From positions 1 through 10,941 of the forward strand of contig JAITNR010000163.1 in the NCBI GenBank assembly GCA_031290375.1: a stretch of 10,941 nucleotides of DNA, in the 5' to 3' direction. Positions 6,035 through 10,941 of the stretch are shown here, piece by piece. Position 1 is the first letter of the stretch. Each line of letters opens with the position of its first letter. A program made the translations under genes and the position numbers. Origin of the DNA: Prevotellaceae bacterium. GTDB taxonomy: Bacteria > Bacteroidota > Bacteroidia > Bacteroidales > Paludibacteraceae. The notes beneath the pieces were generated by a model. The model did not search any database and was not told the origin of the DNA. It saw only the letters and a program-made list of their open reading frames with translations.

Positions 6035-7096
6035 TTAATTAGGATTGTTTAAAATTATTTCCTCAATTTCAATAGCAGTAAGGTTTCTACCTGCGATTTT
6101 TCCTGTTTTGTCTATAAGCACTGTGGCAGGGATGCCATAAACCACATACAGTTTGGCAGGCTCACAATCCCATTTTTTCAAATCTGAGACATGCAGCCAA
6201 TTCAAAGCGTACCGCTCGATTGCAGAAGTCCATTTGTTGTCGTCATCGTCAAGTGAAACGCCAAGAATTTCAAATTTTTTGCCGTGATACCTGTCATAAA
6301 CCTGTTTCAATGCAGGAAACGACTTGATACAATATGGACACCAAGATGCCCAGAAATCAATCAACAGATAGTCGCTTTTACCTACCAAAGAGGACAATGC
6401 CAATGTATTGCCCTGTGGATCAGGCAGGGCAAAATCAAGATATTGCATGCCCTTTGCAACAAGTTTCTCCCTTTGAATGTTGTTAATGATTTTGGCAACT
6501 TTTTCATCTTTTTTAATATCTTCCGACATCAAAGAGGTAATCTCTTCACGCTGTTCGGTGGTCATTCCGTTGTATTGGTCGAGAAAAATGTATTTGCCAA
6601 CCAAATTCTGAGATTGCGATTTCGCAAACTGATAAGCAAGTTCGTAATACTCCGCTTCAACCCTGTCGGCATCCACCTGAGACACTTTCAGGGCTTGCTC
6701 ATATTTCTTATCCAATTCCTTTGTTTTGAACATATAATTAGTCAAAACACTGTTTTGCTCAGAGCCTTCCACATAGACATCACCCGCTGAGTCGATTTTT
6801 ATGTCAGTTGTTCCCTGTTCAAAAAGAAAAGTCCTCTGTACCGGCTTCAAATCAGGACTGAAATAACAAACAATATTCACAAGTTGAACCGAGTCGCAGA
6901 TACCGTCTATCACAAACTTTCCATTTTTGATTTCAGCACTGTCCAAATAGACATTATCTAAATTGACAAGATATACCTTTTTCCCATCAAGAAACTGAAA
7001 TTCAGATACCCCTACTAATTTAAAATTTGTTTTTGAGCAAGAAAACAAACAAAACACTGCCATTACAGCAAAAATTGATTTTTTCATATTTACCAT
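6035..7096 (-). CDS. TlpA-like thiol-disulfide oxidoreductase lipoprotein (DUF4369 + thioredoxin)
   Basis: Envelope thioredoxin-fold protein of 353 aa, expected to reduce or exchange disulfides in exported proteins. A signal with lipobox LFSC (Cys20) is followed by a DUF4369-like beta-rich region (about residues 24-115) and a helical, charged linker (120-215). The C-terminal AhpC-TSA/thioredoxin domain (from about 218) contains DFWASWCPYC with the redox pair Cys253/Cys256 and the cis-proline loop GIPATVLID (Pro323). This layout is common in Bacteroidales. ATG at 7094-7096 is given as start; ATG at 7085-7087 (residue 4, MKKSIF) is equally good and gives a more typical signal. The gene begins 2 nt after the aminopeptidase stop (TAA-TA-ATG), so co-transcription and translational coupling are very likely. 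Its protein targets are unknown. Confidence 0.88.
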   Translation of the reverse strand: MVNMKKSIFAVMAVFCLFSCSKTNFKLVGVSEFQFLDGKKVYLVNLDNVYLDSAEIKNGKFVIDGICDSVQLVNIVCYFSPDLKPVQRTFLFEQGTTDIKIDSAGDVYVEGSEQNSVLTNYMFKTKELDKKYEQALKVSQVDADRVEAEYYELAYQFAKSQSQNLVGKYIFLDQYNGMTTEQREEITSLMSEDIKKDEKVAKIINNIQREKLVAKGMQYLDFALPDPQGNTLALSSLVGKSDYLLIDFWASWCPYCIKSFPALKQVYDRYHGKKFEILGVSLDDDDNKWTSAIERYALNWLHVSDLKKWDCEPAKLYVVYGIPATVLIDKTGKIAGRNLTAIEIEEIILNNPN

Positions 7097-7098
7097 TA

Positions 7099-8490
7099 TT
7101 ATATTAAAATATTTTGTACTTCATCTACTGTTTTTTCGAGCGGTTTGCCCAAGACCCGACAACCGTTATCGGTTATCACAATGTCGTCCTCTATTCTGAT
7201 GCCACCAAAGTCCCTGTACTGTTCAAGTTTATGATAATTGATGAAATCTTTGAACTTACCCTCATTTACCCAAATATCAATGAGCTGAGGAATGAAATAT
7301 ATACCCGGCTCAACCGTAAGCACATTGCCCACCTTTGTCTCTTTACCAAAACGCAGTGAGGCATGTCCAAAAACAGTACTGCGCCCCACTTGCCGGTCGT
7401 AACCAACAAAGTTTTCACCCAAACTCTCCATGTCGTGCACGTCCATTCCAAGAGCATGCCCAAGTCCGTGAGGCATAAAGAGAGATGTAGCACCAAGTTC
7501 TACAGCTTCTTCGGCGTTACCGTTCATCAGCCCGACCGAAATAAGCCCCTCGGCAACTATTTTGCAGGCGTTAAAATGCACATCCTGCCATTTGATACCC
7601 GGCTTTGCAAGTTTTATGCTTTCAAGGTTAGCTTTGAGCACAATCTCGTAGATTTCCTTTTGCTTTTGCGAAAATTTGCCGCCAACAGGCAAAGTTCTTG
7701 TATAGTCAGAGCAATAACCGGATTCCGATTCCGCCCCCATATCAACCAAAAGTAATTTGCCGTCAGTCAAAATGCCGTTATGAAAAGGATTATGAAGAGT
7801 TTGCCCATTTTGAGACAGTATCACAGGAAAAGAAATACCATTGCCAAACGACAGCGAAACCCCCTCAGCAAGCCCAGCCAGATATTGCTCCGTTTGTCCG
7901 ATTTTACAACTTTTCATCACCGTTTGATGCATCAAAACACCGGTATTACAGATTTTGTCCAATTCGACAATCTCTTCGTCCGACTTAATCAAACGCAATT
8001 CGACAACTGCCCTTATCAAATACTCAGACACATTTTGCTTAACCTCCTCAATGCCTTGACCGGTAAGTTTGGCTATCTTAATCAACGTATCAGAACGGTA
8101 CGCAGGCAAATAATGCACCTTTCGCCCAGAATTGACAGTAGATTTTACAAAGTTGTCCAAATCTGAAAGCGGATTGACTTTGTTTACCTCACAATCGTTA
8201 GCCAAATCGCTAACAGTAGGCTGATTACCCATCCAAATAATATCGTCAATGGTAAAATCATCACCGAAAACCATATCGGCATCACTGTCCAAATCAATCA
8301 CGCCAACAACCCCGTCCCGCATTTGAGAGAAAAAATATTTGAAACTACTATCCTGCCTGTAACGATAAACGTTAGACAGATAATTCATCGGAGCCTCGCC
8401 GTTAGAAAGCAAAACAACAAGCCCGCCACAATCTTTCATAAGCGAACGCAAACGCATTCTTCTATGAGAAAAACTATTACTGTTAATCAT
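7099..8490 (-). CDS. M24-family Xaa-Pro aminopeptidase (aminopeptidase P)
   Basis: Dinuclear-metal peptidase that removes an N-terminal residue before proline. The frame opens at 8571, but that start would lie upstream of the predicted transcription start; ATG at 8488-8490 (MINSNSFSHRRMRLRSLM) gives 463 aa, a usual length, and is preferred. The N-terminal half is the aminopeptidase P-type domain (MNYLSNVYRYRQDSSFKYF). The C-terminal pita-bread domain carries all five metal ligands: Asp250 (LLLVDMGAE), Asp262 (SDYTRTLPV), His345 (MPHGLGHALGMDVHD), Glu394 (LTVEPGIY) and Glu434 (GGIRIEDDIVIT). No signal peptide is visible from the preferred start, so it is likely cytoplasmic. It is the first gene of the - strand block and ends 2 nt before the TlpA-like gene. 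Intact and probably active. Confidence 0.92.
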   Translation of the reverse strand: MINSNSFSHRRMRLRSLMKDCGGLVVLLSNGEAPMNYLSNVYRYRQDSSFKYFFSQMRDGVVGVIDLDSDADMVFGDDFTIDDIIWMGNQPTVSDLANDCEVNKVNPLSDLDNFVKSTVNSGRKVHYLPAYRSDTLIKIAKLTGQGIEEVKQNVSEYLIRAVVELRLIKSDEEIVELDKICNTGVLMHQTVMKSCKIGQTEQYLAGLAEGVSLSFGNGISFPVILSQNGQTLHNPFHNGILTDGKLLLVDMGAESESGYCSDYTRTLPVGGKFSQKQKEIYEIVLKANLESIKLAKPGIKWQDVHFNACKIVAEGLISVGLMNGNAEEAVELGATSLFMPHGLGHALGMDVHDMESLGENFVGYDRQVGRSTVFGHASLRFGKETKVGNVLTVEPGIYFIPQLIDIWVNEGKFKDFINYHKLEQYRDFGGIRIEDDIVITDNGCRVLGKPLEKTVDEVQNILI

Positions 8491-8548
8491 ACTTTTATTA
8501 TTTATGTCGGTTAATAAACAAAATTTTATACCCAATCCAAATTCAAAG

Positions 8549-8579
8549 CAAAGGTAACAAATAATTAACAATTAACAAT
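8549..8579 (-). promoter_or_regulatory. Bacteroidota-type promoter for the aminopeptidase operon
   Basis: On the - strand, TACCTTTG (complement of 8549-8556) matches the -7 TAnnTTTG consensus exactly. Nineteen nt upstream is ATTG (complement of 8576-8579), a one-base variant of the -33 TTTG. Transcription would start near 8543, giving a leader of about 50 nt before the ATG at 8490. This argues against the longer reading frame beginning at 8571. Confidence 0.6.
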
Positions 8580-8608
8580 GAATAATTAATGCGGTATTGT
8601 TAATTATT
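8560..8608. repeat. 13-bp inverted repeat between the divergent genes
   Basis: AATAATTAACAAT (8560-8572) and ATTGTTAATTATT (8596-8608) are perfect inverted copies separated by 23 bp. They lie between the - strand promoter at 8549-8579 and the + strand -7 box at 8623-8630. The repeat could be an operator for a dimeric regulator or a cruciform, but the arms are almost pure A/T, where such matches arise easily. Confidence 0.4.
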
Positions 8609-8630
8609 AATTAATTAATTACTAACTTTG
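8596..8630 (+). promoter_or_regulatory. Possible promoter of the DUF3857 gene
   Basis: TAACTTTG at 8623-8630 matches the TAnnTTTG -7 consensus. The nearest upstream element is ATTG at 8596-8599, 23 nt away, which is longer than the 19 nt seen in the other two promoters here and is not an exact TTTG. The leader would be about 55 nt to the ATG at 8691. The -7 box is convincing, the -33 box is not. Confidence 0.45.
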
Positions 8631-8690
8631 CAGAGTGTTTTACACGGGAAATAATAAAATAACAAACTAATAACTTTATTTATAACTATT

Positions 8691-10688
8691 ATGAAAAGAA
8701 TATCAGTATTATCGGTTTTGACATTTCTTGCCTCTATTGCTTTCGCACAGGACAAACAAAGCAAATATTCATTCGATTTTGGCAAAGTTAACAACTACGA
8801 ACTAACAATGACAGAATATGAAAAAGACAAAGATGCAGACGCAATCGTCATTTATGAACTGGGAGATTTCTATTTTTCAGGAAATGAAATAGAATCGCAA
8901 ATGAAAACTCAACTCAATTTCTTCATTAACAAAAATCACAAAATTAAAATCAAAATCCTCAAAGAATCAGGCACAAAAAATGCAGCCTTTTCAATCCCAC
9001 TATACAAGGAAACCGAATACGTAATGGAAAAACTATACATCAACAAAGCCACTGTTTACAACCTGAACGAAAATAATCAACTCGAAAAAACCGAATTTTC
9101 CGAAAAAAATATAACAGAAGCAAAACTGAACGAAAACTACATCGTCAAAAAATTCACATTGCCAAACGTACACGCCGGCTCAGTAATAGAACTGGAATAC
9201 ACCATCGTAACACCATTTCATTTCTCATTTGAATGGGAATTTCAAAAGCGAATACCGGTTGTTTACAGCAATTTAAGATACAGAGCTATCCCTTACTACT
9301 CATACGTTTACATGCTCAAAGGTGCGGCAAACTTCGATGAATTCAACTCACGGGAACTTATCGGCAGCAAAGTCTATTTATCCTTGGAATACAGAGAAAA
9401 AGAATTCGTAATGGGAATGAAAAATTTACCCGCATTCAAAGACGATGACTACATAACAAGCCCAAAAGACTATATGGTAGCTATTAATTTTCAATTATCA
9501 GAAAAGTATTACCCAACAGGCGGCTCAGACAGAATTATGAGCACATGGAAAGATTTATGCAACGATTTTCTCAAATATGACGACTTCGGAAAATACATAA
9601 AACGAGCAGAAAAAGAAGCAAAAAACATTTTGCCAACACTAAACCTGACAGGACAAAACCAGGAACAAACACTCAAAACACTAGTAAACTATGTCAAGTC
9701 AAACTACTCCTGGAACGGCGTATACGGAAAGTATATTTTTAGCCGAATGCCCGAATTTTTGAAGAAAAAAAACGGAAACGATGCCAATCTCAACCTCTTT
9801 CTCACAGGACTGCTCAAAGCAGCCGCAATTGACGCAACACCCGTAGTACTAAGCACACGCGAAAATGGAACGGTAAGCAAACAATACCCCTTTGACATCT
9901 TTTTCAACTACGTAATTGTCCGCGTAAAAATTGAGGATTCAATATACTACATTGACGCCACAGAACCAACACTTTATTTCAACGAACTGCCCGAACGGTG
10001 CCTCAATGTTGACGGATTAGCAGTGAAACCAAAATCTGAAGAATGGGTAAGAATCGAAGAAAAGGAAGTCAGCATTCTCTATAAAGAATTTACAATAAAG
10101 CCGTTGCCGCTCCAACAAAAAATGAACGTTGATGTAAAGTTTGTGGCAAATACAGTTGAGGCTTATGACTTGCGGCAAATTCATCGGGGTAAAGACATCA
10201 ACCTCATTAATTATCTCAATGACAAATATAATGCCAATGTTTCAGATATTAAAGTCAACAATTTACTCGAATTTGACAAGCCGCTCGAATTTTCTTTCAG
10301 CGAAACTTTGCCACTTCAAAATGAGGGACAAAAAATAGTAATTCATCCTTTTTGTAACATGTCGCTTTCGGAAAATCCTTTCAGGCAGCAAACCCGTTCT
10401 TTGCCTGTCGATTTGATTTATCGCAGGGGATATAAATACAGGTCGGTTATAGAAATTCCGCAGGGGTATTCGGTCGGCAAGTTGCCTGAACCGGTCAAAA
10501 CGGCTAACGATTTTTATTCACTCTCATATTCTATCAATCAAACAGATAACAGAATTGAAATCGAATCTGTTTTTGAGCTCGGCAAAAGCATTTATCAAGC
10601 CTCCGAATACGGCTATATGAAGTCAATACTCACCACCGCAATCAAAAAACACTCCGAAACGATAACTTTACTAATGAACAATTACTAA
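8691..10688 (+). CDS. Exported DUF3857/transglutaminase-like protein
   Basis: Secreted or periplasmic protein of 665 aa with a Sec signal (MKRISVLSVLTFLASIAFAQ, cleavage after about residue 18-20). Residues about 50-250 fit DUF3857 (VKKFTLPNVHAGSVIELEYT; WEFQKRIPVVYSNLRYRAIP). Residues about 320-430 form a transglutaminase-like core (TLKTLVNYVKSNYSWNG, then LFLTGLLKAAAIDATPVVLSTREN and YYIDATEP). The usual catalytic Cys region reads NGNDANLNLF and the usual His position is Tyr407 in FFNYVIV; only Asp422 of the triad position remains. It is therefore probably a non-enzymatic binding or scaffold protein, as I believe is common for this family in Bacteroidales. The C-terminal third is beta-rich (DUF2569-like or C-terminal domain not recognised). 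Monocistronic by context, opposed by a convergent gene. Codon use changes sharply at about 10,090. Start ATG 8691 is the only good choice. Confidence 0.85.
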   Translation: MKRISVLSVLTFLASIAFAQDKQSKYSFDFGKVNNYELTMTEYEKDKDADAIVIYELGDFYFSGNEIESQMKTQLNFFINKNHKIKIKILKESGTKNAAFSIPLYKETEYVMEKLYINKATVYNLNENNQLEKTEFSEKNITEAKLNENYIVKKFTLPNVHAGSVIELEYTIVTPFHFSFEWEFQKRIPVVYSNLRYRAIPYYSYVYMLKGAANFDEFNSRELIGSKVYLSLEYREKEFVMGMKNLPAFKDDDYITSPKDYMVAINFQLSEKYYPTGGSDRIMSTWKDLCNDFLKYDDFGKYIKRAEKEAKNILPTLNLTGQNQEQTLKTLVNYVKSNYSWNGVYGKYIFSRMPEFLKKKNGNDANLNLFLTGLLKAAAIDATPVVLSTRENGTVSKQYPFDIFFNYVIVRVKIEDSIYYIDATEPTLYFNELPERCLNVDGLAVKPKSEEWVRIEEKEVSILYKEFTIKPLPLQQKMNVDVKFVANTVEAYDLRQIHRGKDINLINYLNDKYNANVSDIKVNNLLEFDKPLEFSFSETLPLQNEGQKIVIHPFCNMSLSENPFRQQTRSLPVDLIYRRGYKYRSVIEIPQGYSVGKLPEPVKTANDFYSLSYSINQTDNRIEIESVFELGKSIYQASEYGYMKSILTTAIKKHSETITLLMNNY

Positions 10689-10715
10689 TGAATTTTATTG
10701 TTCATTAGTAATTGT
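10678..10715. repeat. 15-bp perfect inverted repeat over the DUF3857 stop codon
   Basis: ACAATTACTAATGAA (10678-10692) and TTCATTAGTAATTGT (10701-10715) form a perfect 15-bp stem with an 8-nt loop; the left arm contains the last codons and the TAA stop. A direct copy of TTACTAATGAA also precedes it (10668-10678 and 10682-10692), so the unit occurs three times, twice direct and once inverted. Lying between convergent genes it could act as a bidirectional 3'-end structure, although neither side has a strong T tract. Confidence 0.6.
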
Positions 10716-10739
10716 CTTCCTGACTTCGACGGTCAAAAA

Positions 10740-10940
10740 TCACAAAGCACTATTACTCAATGACTTATCAAAACAGCGAGCCACTACATTTTTTTTAATT
10801 TTCGAGTAATTGATAAGCACTAAACTTCGGCGTTTTTTCATTGCTTGATATATTGTTTGTGTGTCTTTTGACGTTTTGGCAGGCAAAACATATCGTTTCT
10901 GTTTTTTCGGGTCAATAAGGATACTTTCCTGTACAGACCA
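10740..10940 (-). CDS. C-terminal end of an unrecognised protein (partial)
   Basis: On the - strand a frame is open from the right edge for 66 codons and stops with TGA at 10740-10742. It reads WSVQESILIDPKKQKRYVLP near the edge, then a lysine-rich segment with IYQAMKKRRSLVLINYSKI, ending CFDKSLSNSAL. The upstream part lies outside the window. Support is the uninterrupted frame in an AT-rich region, a plausible residue mix, and its position after a stem-loop facing the DUF3857 gene. I do not recognise a family, and a chance open frame of this size is possible. Confidence 0.45.
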   Translation of the reverse strand, partial: WSVQESILIDPKKQKRYVLPAKTSKDTQTIYQAMKKRRSLVLINYSKIKKNVVARCFDKSLSNSAL

Positions 10941-10941
10941 C

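Noticed and set aside
6284..6790. 168-aa + strand open frame
   Set aside because: It lies wholly antisense to the well-supported TlpA-like gene and shows no domain or start signal.
7363..8166. Overlapping + strand open frames of 96-130 aa
   Set aside because: They are shadows of the aminopeptidase gene, whose metal ligands and length are fully conserved.
8491..8571. N-terminal extension of the aminopeptidase starting at 8571
   Set aside because: The extension overlaps the promoter at 8549-8579 and the predicted transcription start near 8543; ATG 8490 gives a normal family N-terminus.
1..10941. CRISPR array, tRNA or rRNA genes, insertion sequences, attachment sites
   Set aside because: No regularly spaced repeats, no cloverleaf or rRNA-like stretches, no transposase or integrase frames and no flanking direct repeats were found on either strand.

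Overview
The window looks like a chromosomal segment of an AT-rich Bacteroidales-type bacterium (phylum Bacteroidota). The evidence is the protein families (a TlpA-like lipoprotein with a DUF4369-like N-terminus, a DUF3298 lipoprotein, and a DUF3857/transglutaminase-like exported protein), the near-absence of Shine-Dalgarno sequences before most genes, and promoters that fit the Bacteroidota TTTG / TAnnTTTG consensus. This is inference from sequence features; no database search was done.

Left part (1-2257, + strand): the 3' part of an EcoRI-family adenine DNA methyltransferase gene, cut by the window edge, followed 4 nt later by a broken DUF262-HNH nuclease gene. The nuclease reading frame steps 1->0->2 by apparent single-base losses, one of them inside the signature DGQQR motif. 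About 190 further bases look like coding sequence broken the same way. The methyltransferase is open throughout. This fits a decaying restriction-modification-like cassette in which the nuclease died and the methylase survived.

Middle gap (2258-2643): no protein gene. The - strand holds a textbook Bacteroidota promoter (TTTG-N19-TACCTTTG), about 200 nt of structured non-coding sequence and an intrinsic terminator. It is a candidate stand-alone small RNA of no family I can name.

Central block (2644-8490, - strand, in transcription order): M24 aminopeptidase P, TlpA-like thiol-disulfide lipoprotein, DUF3298 lipoprotein, small lipoprotein, pyrE (orotate phosphoribosyltransferase) and a MATE-family efflux pump. 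The first two are 2 nt apart and probably co-transcribed from a promoter at 8549-8579. The three lipoproteins form an envelope cluster. pyrE and the MATE gene are separated by longer gaps and may have their own signals.

Right part (8580-10941): a compact AT-rich divergent promoter region, then a + strand gene for a 665-aa exported DUF3857/transglutaminase-like protein. It lacks recognisable catalytic Cys and His, and its synonymous codon use changes sharply near position 10,090. A 15-bp perfect inverted repeat spans its stop codon, and the C-terminal end of an unrecognised - strand gene enters from the right edge.
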